Origin: Paraburkholderia fungorum
Lineage (GTDB): Bacteria; Pseudomonadota; Gammaproteobacteria; Burkholderiales; Burkholderiaceae
DNA length: 64,000 nucleotides
Reading direction: 5' to 3'
Assembly (NCBI RefSeq): GCF_003610895.1
Contig: NZ_MCAS01000015.1
Coordinates: 1-64,000 of the forward strand
Part shown: piece after piece, positions 51,139-58,860 of the stretch
Layout: each line of letters starts with the position of its first letter
How positions within the stretch are numbered: position 1 is the stretch's first letter
The notes under the pieces: generated by a model
Told to the model about the DNA's origin: nothing
The model's database searches: none
Seen by the model: only the letters and a program-made list of their open reading frames with translations
Position numbers and translations under genes: made by a program

Positions 51139-52017
51139 ATGCCCTTGCGAGCAGATCAATCGCGCCGCGCTTTCCTGAGATCGTCGGCAAGTGTGCTGCT
51201 GCTCTCCGGTATGGGTAGCACGCTGCTGTCGGCCTGCGGGGGCGGAAACCTGGACACCGATCAGCCGGCAACGCCGCGCCTCGCCTCGGTGAGCAATTTT
51301 CGCGACGTGGCGGGTGCGGCCGCCGGCTATCCCACGGTCGACGGCAAGCAGATGCGCCGTGGCGCGTTCTATCGCTCGAACGCGCTGACTCTCGGCCCTG
51401 CTGACACGGCCGCCCTCGATAAACTCGGTATCGCCACCGTCTACGATCTGCGCACGCCCGGCGAAATAGCGCGCACTGCGGATATCCTGCCGAGCGGCGC
51501 GACATCGCAGGCGCTCGACGTGCTCGGGATCAGCGACTTCGTCACGCCGGCATTCGATACGGCGGCCGCCGCCGTCGCCTTCATGGAAGCCCAGGCGCGC
51601 GCCTATGTCACCGGCGCGGCCCAACGCATCGGTTATGGCGAACTTCTGACGCGGCTCGCCAATGGCGCCGGCCCGCAGGTATTTCATTCCAGCGCGGGTA
51701 AGGATCGGGCCGGCTGGGTCGCGGCACTCCTGCTCAGCATCGCCAACGTGCCGATCGACGTGATCACGCAGGACTATCTGCTGAGCAACGTCTATCTGGC
51801 CCAATCGATCCAGCTGCAGACCGCCACGTTGCGCGCGCAGAATGGCGACGCGGTGGCCGCGACCGAGTCGCCCCTGTTAAACGTGCAGGAAAATTATCTG
51901 CAAGCAGGGTTCGATCAGGTGCAGGCGAGCTACGGCACGATGGCGAGCTATCTCACGCAAGGACTTGGTCTGTCGCAAGCCACGATCGACATGCTGCACG
52001 ACCGCCTCGTCGGCTGA
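51139..52017 (+). CDS. Tat-exported protein-tyrosine-phosphatase-like lipoprotein with Cys to Ser change
   Basis: From the ATG at 51139 it is 292 residues. SRRAFLR near the start followed by a hydrophobic stretch is a Tat signal; LLSAC at about 29-33 is a lipobox. The body resembles bacterial phosphatases of the MPtpB/DSP-like type: NFRDVAGAAAGYPTVDG, RRGAFYRSNAL, VYDLRTPGEI. The active-site loop, HCxxGKDRTG in relatives, reads HSSAGKDRAG here: Ser184 replaces the nucleophile, while R190 remains. So it may bind phosphate or a phosphorylated ligand without turnover. A longer start at 51091 is possible but has no ribosome-binding site. Confidence 0.85.
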   Translation: MPLRADQSRRAFLRSSASVLLLSGMGSTLLSACGGGNLDTDQPATPRLASVSNFRDVAGAAAGYPTVDGKQMRRGAFYRSNALTLGPADTAALDKLGIATVYDLRTPGEIARTADILPSGATSQALDVLGISDFVTPAFDTAAAAVAFMEAQARAYVTGAAQRIGYGELLTRLANGAGPQVFHSSAGKDRAGWVAALLLSIANVPIDVITQDYLLSNVYLAQSIQLQTATLRAQNGDAVAATESPLLNVQENYLQAGFDQVQASYGTMASYLTQGLGLSQATIDMLHDRLVG

Positions 52018-52068
52018 CTCGCGCTTGGCCGACCGGGTATCGAGCGGAGCATGCCGGCGGGACAGACG

Positions 52069-52100
52069 AAAAAAAGTCCGCCCCATGTAACCAGGCGGAC
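52069..52100 (-). terminator. Terminator of the kinase-regulator operon
   Basis: On the - strand GTCCGCC (52100-52094) pairs with GGCGGAC (52082-52076) and is followed by seven T. It lies 125 bases past the histidine kinase stop. Confidence 0.8.
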
Positions 52101-52224
52101 AGAGAAGGGCGGCATCGAGGTTGCCGGAGGCGACTATAAGGCCACAATCCTCGCGCAAGCCTGTTCCGTAAGGGCGCGTAAGTGCTCACCCTCGCGAAGC
52201 CCGCTCAGCCCTTCCCGGCCTTCC

Positions 52225-53496
52225 TCATGACTGTGCCGGCGCAAGCGGCAATTCGATCCGTACTTCCAGGCCGCCGTGCGCGTGATTGCGCACCTGGCAG
52301 CGCCCGCCGCGATCGTGTGCGAGCCGTGCGACGATCGCGAGACCCAGGCCGCAATGACCTTCGCCGCCGCGCGCGGCGTCGAGCCGCACGAACGGTTTCA
52401 TCGCCGCGGCGATACGGTCGTCGGGAATGCCCGGGCCGTGGTCGCGCACGCTAATCACCCAATGCCGGTCATTGCGCGCCGTGGCGATATCCACCGGCGG
52501 CGAGCCGTGCTCGAGCGCGTTGTCGACGAGATTCGTGACCAGCCGGTCGAGCAAGGTGCGCGGCAGCGCGAACGACGAACCGGCGCGCAGATCGAGCGTG
52601 AACAGCGGGGTCTCGGTGCTGTCGCTGGCGGAAAACTGTTCGCGCAGGAATTCGTCGACTTCGACCGGCGGCCCCGCGTCGGCGGACTGGCCGGCAAACT
52701 CCAGAAACTGCTGCACGATATTGGTCAGCGAGTCGACGTCGCGGATCAGTCCGGCCCGCTCGTTTTCCGCGACCAGTACGCTCGCGCGCAACTTGAGCCG
52801 CGTGAGCGGCGCTTTCAGGTCGTGCGCGACGCCGGCCAGCATCACCGCCTGGTCGTCGCCGGCCTCGTTCAGGCGCCGCATCATGTCGTTGAAGGAGCCG
52901 ATCAGATCGCGCAATTCGCGCGGGCCTTGCACGGTCACGGGCTCCGGCCGGCCGCCTGAACCGAACGCGCGGGCGGCGTCGGCCACGCGCGACAGCGGCC
53001 GCTGCATCTGCCAGACCGCGAACAGCGACAGGATCAGCGCGGCCGCCAGCATCGAGACGGATTCGATCAGGAAGCGCGGGCGCGGCGGCACGTCCACCGG
53101 CACGACGACCCAGTTCGACTTGCCGGGGAACAGCACCCATAGCTGTGGCGGATGCAGGTCGTCGACGGCGATCTGCGTGCCGGGCGGCAGGTTCTCGCGC
53201 AAATGCCGGCTCAATTCGACCAGCGGATGAGCCGTGGGCGGGCGCAGATGGACGCTCGACGGCATGTTCCAGGTGGGCACGAGATGCACACGCATGGCGG
53301 GCGCGAGCGCGGCGCCCTTCATCGGCTCGCCGTTGATGGCCTGCAGCACCAGCAGAATGCCGCGCGCGAAGCCGTCGATTTCGTGGCGCGGCGGCTGCAT
53401 CACCACCAGCACGAACCAGCCGGCCTGAATCGCGAACAACACCGCTGTCGACAGCAACGCCATTCTGCCGAACAGTGTGTTCAGCGGGTTTCTCAT
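52225..53496 (-). CDS. Sensor histidine kinase (EnvZ/RisS-like)
   Basis: The 423-residue protein is an inner-membrane kinase: membrane helices at about 11-33 and 147-163, a periplasmic sensor domain of about 110 residues between them, a HAMP region (about 165-215), phosphoacceptor His225 (AGVAHDLKAPLTRL), and ATPase motifs N (LVDNALEHG), G1 (RDHGPGIPDD) and G2 (GHCGLGLAIV). It starts in an ATGA overlap with the regulator gene, so the two are coupled. The signal sensed is unknown; the N-terminal Trp/Pro-rich loop has no feature I recognise. Confidence 0.93.
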   Translation of the reverse strand: MRNPLNTLFGRMALLSTAVLFAIQAGWFVLVVMQPPRHEIDGFARGILLVLQAINGEPMKGAALAPAMRVHLVPTWNMPSSVHLRPPTAHPLVELSRHLRENLPPGTQIAVDDLHPPQLWVLFPGKSNWVVVPVDVPPRPRFLIESVSMLAAALILSLFAVWQMQRPLSRVADAARAFGSGGRPEPVTVQGPRELRDLIGSFNDMMRRLNEAGDDQAVMLAGVAHDLKAPLTRLKLRASVLVAENERAGLIRDVDSLTNIVQQFLEFAGQSADAGPPVEVDEFLREQFSASDSTETPLFTLDLRAGSSFALPRTLLDRLVTNLVDNALEHGSPPVDIATARNDRHWVISVRDHGPGIPDDRIAAAMKPFVRLDAARGGEGHCGLGLAIVARLAHDRGGRCQVRNHAHGGLEVRIELPLAPAQS

Positions 53497-54233
53497 GCGC
53501 TTGAGGCAGCCTCGTCGGCGAACGGCGTGCCGTCGGCGTCGGGCACGAACACATAGCCTTTGCCGCGCACCGTCTGCACGTAGCAGGGATTGGACGGGTC
53601 GTCTTCAATCACGCGGCGCAGGCGCCAGATCGGCACGTCGAGGCTGCGGTCGCGAAACGCGAGATTGTCACGATGCACGAGATCGTGAATCAGCACGCGC
53701 GACAGCACCTTGTAAGGATTGTTGACAAAGATCTTTAGCAGCGCGAACTCACTGTCGCGCAGCGGCAGCCTGGTGTCGTCGCGTGACAGCGAGCGGGTGG
53801 CGAAGTCGAGTTCGAACGGCCCGAAGCGATACGGCTTGCGCGCTTCCGGCGCGCTCGTGGTGGACGGCCCGCGGCGGCGCAGCACCGTATGGATGCGCGC
53901 GAGCAGCTCACGCGGGTCGAACGGCTTGGTCAGATAGTCGTCCGCGCCGAGCGAAAGCCCGACGATCCGGTCGGCCACCGTGCCGCGCGCCGTCACGAAG
54001 ATCACCGGAATGTCGTCGCCGGCGGCGCGCAGGGCGGTGAGCGCGCGCAGGCCGTCGGTGTTCGGCATCATGATGTCGAGCACGACGACTGACGGCCGCT
54101 CACGTTCGAGCCGGCGTTGCAGATGGGTGCCGTCGTGCAGCACGGACGCGTCGAAGCCGTTCGTCTGCAGAAACTTGCAAAGCAGATCGCGTACGACCGG
54201 ATCGTCGTCGACGATAAGGACCTGTGGATTCAT
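53493..54233 (-). CDS. OmpR-family response regulator (paired)
   Basis: It is 246 residues: a receiver domain with the acidic pair DDD (9-11), phospho-acceptor Asp53 (VVLDIMMPNTDG), conserved Thr and Lys (VTARG, LTKPFDP), and a winged-helix DNA-binding domain (about 140-232) with the recognition region RDRSLDVPIWRLRRVIEDDP. It is paired with the adjacent kinase. It is clearly paralogous to the regulator at 56662-57402, with motifs at the same positions. Confidence 0.93.
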   Translation of the reverse strand: MNPQVLIVDDDPVVRDLLCKFLQTNGFDASVLHDGTHLQRRLERERPSVVVLDIMMPNTDGLRALTALRAAGDDIPVIFVTARGTVADRIVGLSLGADDYLTKPFDPRELLARIHTVLRRRGPSTTSAPEARKPYRFGPFELDFATRSLSRDDTRLPLRDSEFALLKIFVNNPYKVLSRVLIHDLVHRDNLAFRDRSLDVPIWRLRRVIEDDPSNPCYVQTVRGKGYVFVPDADGTPFADEAASSA

Positions 54234-54663
54234 GGCGAAATTCTAGACTGGCACGCGCGACGCGCGATCGACTGTTTTCTTACCAATGCTTACGCAAGCT
54301 CGCGCGATCTTTGCCGATTCGCGCGTCAGTCCCGCCAGCAAAGGCTCACCGCATATTTCAGGGCTGCATATCTGGCAATAGATGAGTCGTGCACCGGCAA
54401 TGTGCAGCGCGGCACGGCAGTCATTTCGCATCGCTCAGATTCCACCGATGAAAGCATTCGCCCCTAATTGCTACGGCTCGCAAGGGGTCGCAACGAGTCG
54501 TAAGAACCGCCGGAAAGCGCGCGTTCCTTCGTGCATCGCCACCGCGGGTGCGGCGAGATGATTCGTCGTGCAGTACGTTGCGTCGCATGTCGAAAACAGC
54601 CTAACGCCTTGGGCCCACGGCAAGCGGCGTGAAATCGAAACCTAGCGCCACGCGAGGCTCATC
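54234..54663. other. 430-bp spacer between regulator and small secreted genes
   Basis: No supportable gene. Close to the regulator start is a direct repeat TTAC-n6-TTACGC (54280-54295) with a 10-bp period, the layout OmpR-family proteins bind, including the imperfect palindrome at 54288-54299. Near 54472-54501 an 8-bp interrupted hairpin (ACGGCTCG, CGAGTCGT) has one mismatch and no T tract. Promoters for both directions should lie here, but no consensus stands out. Confidence 0.5.
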
Positions 54664-54861
54664 ATGACCGTTCACAGCCATCTCAGTTCAACCCGCTTTT
54701 CTTCGCTCGCACCCATGCCGGCGGCGGAAAAGCCCGCCACTTCAAACACCGCAGCGGTGACGCCGCAGGCACCGGAGTCGGTGAGCGAGGCGCAGCCGCC
54801 ATCGGCACTGCCATCGCTGCCGTCGGGGCTCGTCGGGCATCACGTCAACACCACCGCCTGA
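54664..54861 (+). CDS. Small Pro/Ala/Ser-rich protein of unknown function
   Basis: A 65-residue frame (MTVHSHLSSTRFSSLAPMPA ... GHHVNTTA) with GAGG six bases upstream of the ATG and a lipoprotein gene 15 bases downstream. No signal peptide or membrane segment is visible; composition suggests disorder. I do not recognise a family. It could be a true small gene or a spurious frame; the start signal and position favour a gene. Confidence 0.5.
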   Translation: MTVHSHLSSTRFSSLAPMPAAEKPATSNTAAVTPQAPESVSEAQPPSALPSLPSGLVGHHVNTTA

Positions 54862-54876
54862 CGCATCGAGGCCCGT

Positions 54877-55074
54877 GTGTCGACCCCAAGCATTCCTGAC
54901 CGTTTCATCCGTGTCACTGCGTGGTTGACGCTCGGCGCGGTGCTGCTGCCACTCGGCGGCTGCGCCGTCGCCGCGCTGCCGTGCCGGCTGACGTCGGCCA
55001 CGCTGAAAGTCATCCCGGTCGTCGGCCATGCCGCGGCTACACCGTTCGACATGTGTTCATCCGCCATCGACTGA
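54877..55074 (+). CDS. Small lipoprotein, probably DUF6726-like
   Basis: A 65-residue protein from a GTG at 54877. A short signal peptide leads to the lipobox LGGC (C29), followed by ALPCRLTSATLKVIPVVGHAA and the end DMCSSAID. This matches my memory of small Burkholderia lipoproteins (DUF6726); I cannot verify it. It is predicted to be attached to the envelope. 3 bases before the next gene, so likely cotranscribed. Confidence 0.7.
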   Translation: MSTPSIPDRFIRVTAWLTLGAVLLPLGGCAVAALPCRLTSATLKVIPVVGHAAATPFDMCSSAID

Positions 55075-55077
55075 ATC

Positions 55078-55803
55078 ATGACACTCAAACGGACTGTCTT
55101 CGCGCTGGCGCTATTGGGCTTCATGTTTTCGCTGGGTGCCCATACCCAGGCCCATGCGCAGCCCGTTGCACGCGCCGCGAATGCGGCCAGCGCCGTGTCA
55201 AAGGGCACGCTCCCCGAGACACGCCGGCGTTCGCAGGACACGCCGTTTGCGTTTCGCGGCATCGCGCTCGGCACCACGCTGGACGAATTTCGCGCCGGCT
55301 CGACCGTGCGCGCCACGCCGCTCGGCAGTGTGCCCGTGTGCGAGACGGACGTGCAGGCGGGCGCGCTTGGCATGCGGCTGAAATCGCGCGAGAGTCTGAC
55401 GGTTGCGTGCCGCTGGGCCCATCGCGCCGACGACGGCTGGGCCGTGTCACAAGCGGTCGTCGACGGTGCGCCGGCTCTGGAGCATGTGCTGCGCTTTGCG
55501 CGTATCGACGGCCAGAGCGCCCTGCGCCTGTATGAGATTTCTTTCGTGATCGACGAGATCACCGCCGAAGATTTGCGCGACGCGCTCGCGGATCGTTATG
55601 GCGCGCCGCGGCTGGTGACGCAAAGCGTGTCGTCGCCGGGTGCGTTGCCGGTCTACGTGTGGGACAACGCCGTGAGTTCGATCACCTTGTGCTTTCTGCC
55701 TGGCACTCGCAACGGCACGCTCACCTATCTGCTGAAGGGCTCGGACGCATGGGTGAAATCGGTCGTGCGGCAATGGCAGGCAAGCGGTGCCGAGGCGGGT
55801 TGA
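55078..55803 (+). CDS. Exported protein of unknown function
   Basis: It is 241 residues with a clear signal peptide (1-27, ending AHA-Q). The mature part has GIALGTTLDEFRAGSTVRAT near 60-80, a layout like small secreted domains with a repeated beta/alpha pattern, and several Cys (CETD, VACRW, LCFLPG) that could form disulfides. No family recognised. Located between a lipoprotein and the orphan flgH. Confidence 0.75.
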   Translation: MTLKRTVFALALLGFMFSLGAHTQAHAQPVARAANAASAVSKGTLPETRRRSQDTPFAFRGIALGTTLDEFRAGSTVRATPLGSVPVCETDVQAGALGMRLKSRESLTVACRWAHRADDGWAVSQAVVDGAPALEHVLRFARIDGQSALRLYEISFVIDEITAEDLRDALADRYGAPRLVTQSVSSPGALPVYVWDNAVSSITLCFLPGTRNGTLTYLLKGSDAWVKSVVRQWQASGAEAG

Positions 55804-55930
55804 TGTGCCGCCTCATGTGCCGCTCTGGTTGCGGGTTCATGCGCGGTCCTGATTGCGTCGTTGAGCGAAGCATCGGCAGCGCGACCGCACGGTCCGCTTT
55901 CAATCCGGCCAATCCGGCCAAGGAGCATGT

Positions 55931-56602
55931 ATGACTGCGCTACGTCTCACTGTCGCGCTAGGCGCGGCGTCCTGTCTTGCGGCTTGCGGCAGCAGCCAGC
56001 AGCCGTCGATCGTTGAAACGCCGATGTCGCCGCCAATTGCATCGGCGCCGCTGAACGTCAATACGCAGGGTGCGATCTATCAGGCCGGCGCGCCGTTGCT
56101 GCTTTACGAAACGCCGCGTGCCCAGCATATCGGCGACGTGCTGACGATCCGTCTGTCGGAGTCATACAGCGGCAACAATAGTTCGACTGCGGCCGCGAGC
56201 CGTTCGAGCAGCATCACCGCGACCGCGGCCGATCAATCGACCAACGCCGCCGCGCGGCTTGCGAGGCTGTTCAACGTCGGCTCGGCCAGTACCGACTACA
56301 AAGGGCAGGGCAGTCTCACCGATACCAGCGGTATGACCGGCACACTGGCCGTGACCGTGATCGGCACGATGTCGACCGGCAATCTGGTGGTGTCGGGTGA
56401 GAAGGTGATCGCGATGAGCGGCAACCGCGACCGCTTGCGCCTGTCGGGTATCGTCAATCCGAAGGATATCGAAGCAGGTAACTATGTGGCGTCGAGCAAG
56501 GTCGCCAATGCACGCATCGAACAGGCCGGCGTGGGGATGGTGTCCGACGCGACCACGATGGGCTGGCTGCAGAGGATGTTTCTGAGCGTGCTGACTTTCT
56601 GA
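55931..56602 (+). CDS. flgH: Orphan flagellar L-ring-like lipoprotein FlgH
   Basis: FlgH normally forms the outer-membrane L ring around the flagellar rod. The protein is 223 residues with lipobox LAAC (C19), GAIYQAGAPLLLYETPRAQHIGDVLTIRL at about 48-76 (matching the conserved GDxLTIxL region), a Ser/Ala-rich stretch, and the ring-fold core TGTLAVTVIGTMSTGNLVVSGEK, RLSGIVNPKDI, ending GWLQRMFLSVLTF. No flagellar gene is nearby, whereas flgH normally sits with flgG and flgI. AAGGAG precedes the ATG. A duplicate flagellar ring gene reused for another purpose is the simplest reading. Confidence 0.88.
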   Translation: MTALRLTVALGAASCLAACGSSQQPSIVETPMSPPIASAPLNVNTQGAIYQAGAPLLLYETPRAQHIGDVLTIRLSESYSGNNSSTAAASRSSSITATAADQSTNAAARLARLFNVGSASTDYKGQGSLTDTSGMTGTLAVTVIGTMSTGNLVVSGEKVIAMSGNRDRLRLSGIVNPKDIEAGNYVASSKVANARIEQAGVGMVSDATTMGWLQRMFLSVLTF

Positions 56603-56661
56603 ACCGGATTGCGGCGTGCACGCGAACTGCGCGACACGCCGGCCACCTTCTCCCTTGTGTA

Positions 56662-57402
56662 TTACGCAAGCGGCGGCGCGTTGCGTTCCGCCGCACCGAT
56701 TTCACCGTCCGGTACGAACACATAGCCGCGTCCCCAGACCGTTTGCACATAGCGCGGCTCGGACGGATCCACCTCGATCAGCCGCCGCAAACGCCAGATC
56801 GATACATCAAGGCTGCGATTGCGGTGCGCCTCGCTATTGCCGTGCAGTTTTTCCAGCAACTGCGCGCGGGTGAGCACCGTCATCGCATGCGTGACGAACA
56901 CCTTGAGCATCGCGAATTCGCTCGAACGCAGCGGAATGCGCTCGCCGTCGCGACGCAATTCGCGCGCCGGAAAATTGACCTCGAAACGGCCGAAGCGGTA
57001 GGGCGCGCGTTGCTCCGGCGCACTCGGCGCAATCGCGCCACGGCGGCGCAGCACCGTGCGAATCCGCGCGACCAGTTCGCTCGGTTCGAATGGCTTGCCG
57101 AGATAGTCGTCGGCGCCGAGTTCGAGGCCGATCACGCGGTCGATCGGATCGGCGCGCGCGGTCAGCAGGATCACGGGAATGTCGTCGCCGGCGACGCGCA
57201 ATGCGCGCAGCGCGCTGATGCCGTCGAGCTCCGGCATCATGATGTCGAGCACGACCAGCGCGGGACGCTCGTTCTGCAACGCGCGCTGCAGCGCCATGCC
57301 GTGTTCGAGCGTGGACACCTGGAAGCCACGCCCCAGCAGATATTCGCTGACGAGCTCGCGTACGACGGGGTCGTCGTCGACGACCAGAATGGATTGGTTC
57401 AT
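56662..57402 (-). CDS. OmpR-family response regulator (orphan, paralog)
   Basis: From the ATG at 57402 (MNQSILVVDDDPVV, matching its paralog at 54233) it is 246 residues: acidic pair at 9-11, Asp53 (VVLDIMMPELDG), TARAD and GKPFEP motifs, and a C-terminal winged helix (RNRSLDVSIWRLRRLIEVDP). ATGs at 57411 and 57420 would add residues but fit less well. There is no kinase beside it; cross-talk with the single kinase at 52225 is possible. The two regulators share many short stretches, showing an older duplication. Confidence 0.9.
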   Translation of the reverse strand: MNQSILVVDDDPVVRELVSEYLLGRGFQVSTLEHGMALQRALQNERPALVVLDIMMPELDGISALRALRVAGDDIPVILLTARADPIDRVIGLELGADDYLGKPFEPSELVARIRTVLRRRGAIAPSAPEQRAPYRFGRFEVNFPARELRRDGERIPLRSSEFAMLKVFVTHAMTVLTRAQLLEKLHGNSEAHRNRSLDVSIWRLRRLIEVDPSEPRYVQTVWGRGYVFVPDGEIGAAERNAPPLA

Positions 57403-57503
57403 CCAGGTCATCTTAGTCATCCGCGCGAGCAGCGCAAAGCGCGTAACGCTTTCGAATCCTTTCTCGCGTAAGAGAAAGCAAGCAGGCGCGAGGCCTGTTT
57501 CCT

Positions 57504-58082
57504 CTAGTTTGCGAGTGATGTCTGCATGGTCTGCATCGGTTGCGGGCCGAGGTCGGTTTGATCGACCACCATCTTGTCGATCAGACCATTGAGCTTGGTC
57601 GATGCCGTGGAGAAGCGGTCGGTGTTGAGACCGCCGGTCTGGTAGCGCGCGGTGACGAGAATGCGCCCATGCTGGATCAGCGTCAGATCGATGATCGACA
57701 GATACTGGATCGTTTCATCGCTAAACGAGCGGCGGCCGTAGTCGATCGCTGCGTTGTAGACGAGGCGCGCCTCGCATCCAGCGGGCGAGGTGCCCGGATT
57801 GTAGACGTCCGAACGAATGCCGCGCCGCTCGAGCGCGAGCTGCAGTGCCGGCACGAAATCGCCGACCGACACCGTTTGATTCACTTCGATGCAGACGTTG
57901 TGCACGTCCGCCCGCCGGCCGTTGATGAAGGTCGGCGACGAGTAGTTCGCCGCGATCGCGTAGCCCGCCTGAATCACGGAGCCGGTGGCGTCGGCCGCGG
58001 AGATCAGCGTCCATGCGCAGCCGTTCAGGCTCAATGCGAGGGTAGCCGAGGCGGCAAGCCGGGCGCCGGGCCGCCGCAACAT
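57504..58082 (-). CDS. Lipoprotein of unknown function
   Basis: With the start at 58082 (MLRRPGARLAASATLALSLNGC) it is 192 residues and a proper lipoprotein signal leads to C22. The mature part has two Cys (HNVCIEVNQTV, GCEARLVYN) and the strands YNAAIDYGRR and LSIIDLTLIQHGRILVTARY, reminiscent of outer-membrane assembly-type small lipoproteins; I recognise no family. Longer starts at 58145 or 58184 (GTG) exist and are not excluded. Cotranscription with the exported protein upstream is plausible. Confidence 0.65.
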   Translation of the reverse strand: MLRRPGARLAASATLALSLNGCAWTLISAADATGSVIQAGYAIAANYSSPTFINGRRADVHNVCIEVNQTVSVGDFVPALQLALERRGIRSDVYNPGTSPAGCEARLVYNAAIDYGRRSFSDETIQYLSIIDLTLIQHGRILVTARYQTGGLNTDRFSTASTKLNGLIDKMVVDQTDLGPQPMQTMQTSLAN

Positions 58083-58232
58083 GACCCACGCGGCCAGAGA
58101 TGTTCGCGTGAAAGCGTAAGCGCGCAAGCTCGGCATAGAGGTCATGATGCGGTGCCTGGTGGCGGTGAAGATGTGCAGCGTCACGAAGGAGCGTGACGGA
58201 TAGCGGCGGCCGGCGGCAAGCGAGGTCCGCGC

Positions 58233-58694
58233 TCAGCGGGTCACGCGCAGGCGCAATTCGTTTTGCCCTTGCACGCTTGCGGTGACGCTCACGCGCCGGT
58301 CGTCGGTGGTCACGATGAAATGCTGACGCGTCGGCGTGTTGACGTCGTGCACGACGTTCGGAAAGCAGGCGGCGATATCGGCGCCAAATTCCTCGAGCGG
58401 ATCGTTGACCACGCCGTCGGCTTGCCAGTGCGCGCGCCAGTGGCAATCGTAGGCGTGCGTGTTGGCGCGGCAGTCGTCCGCGGCCGACACGCCCGGCAGT
58501 TGCGCGGCGGGTTGTGCGTGCAGTTGCTTGAAGTCGGGTGCGCCGACGATGTGTTTGAGCGCGGGGCAAACGTCCGCTGGCTCGTTGGGCTGGGCGGCAA
58601 GCGCTGCGTGCGTGGCGCTCGCGAGCAGCAGCGCGGCGCCAAGAGCGAGCGCTGCGCGCTGGGTCAAAGGATGGGAGCGGCGATCGAATGACAT
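58233..58694 (-). CDS. Exported protein of unknown function
   Basis: It is 153 residues from the ATG at 58694, with a signal peptide (1-33, ending ALAA-Q). The mature part contains five Cys (DVCPALK, DDCRANTHAYDCHW, AACFPN) and ends NELRLRVTR. Secreted disulfide-bonded protein likely. It closes the group of envelope proteins around the two response regulators. Confidence 0.7.
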   Translation of the reverse strand: MSFDRRSHPLTQRAALALGAALLLASATHAALAAQPNEPADVCPALKHIVGAPDFKQLHAQPAAQLPGVSAADDCRANTHAYDCHWRAHWQADGVVNDPLEEFGADIAACFPNVVHDVNTPTRQHFIVTTDDRRVSVTASVQGQNELRLRVTR

Positions 58695-58860
58695 GTGCGG
58701 AGAGTCCGGTAGCAGTGAGGGGCGTGGCGGACCGGAGGTGGTACGGCCCGCACGACTATCGTCGCTGCTACGAGGGTTTTTCAAAGCGGCGAACAGCTTG
58801 CCCGCTTCGCAAATGCTTCCGAACTCTTTTCGCGTGTTTCCGGATGTTGCGGCGTGCCGT

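Noticed and set aside
52469..53608. A 379-codon frame overlapping the histidine kinase
   Set aside because: It is Arg/Ala-rich and overlaps the kinase in another frame; typical GC-rich artefact.
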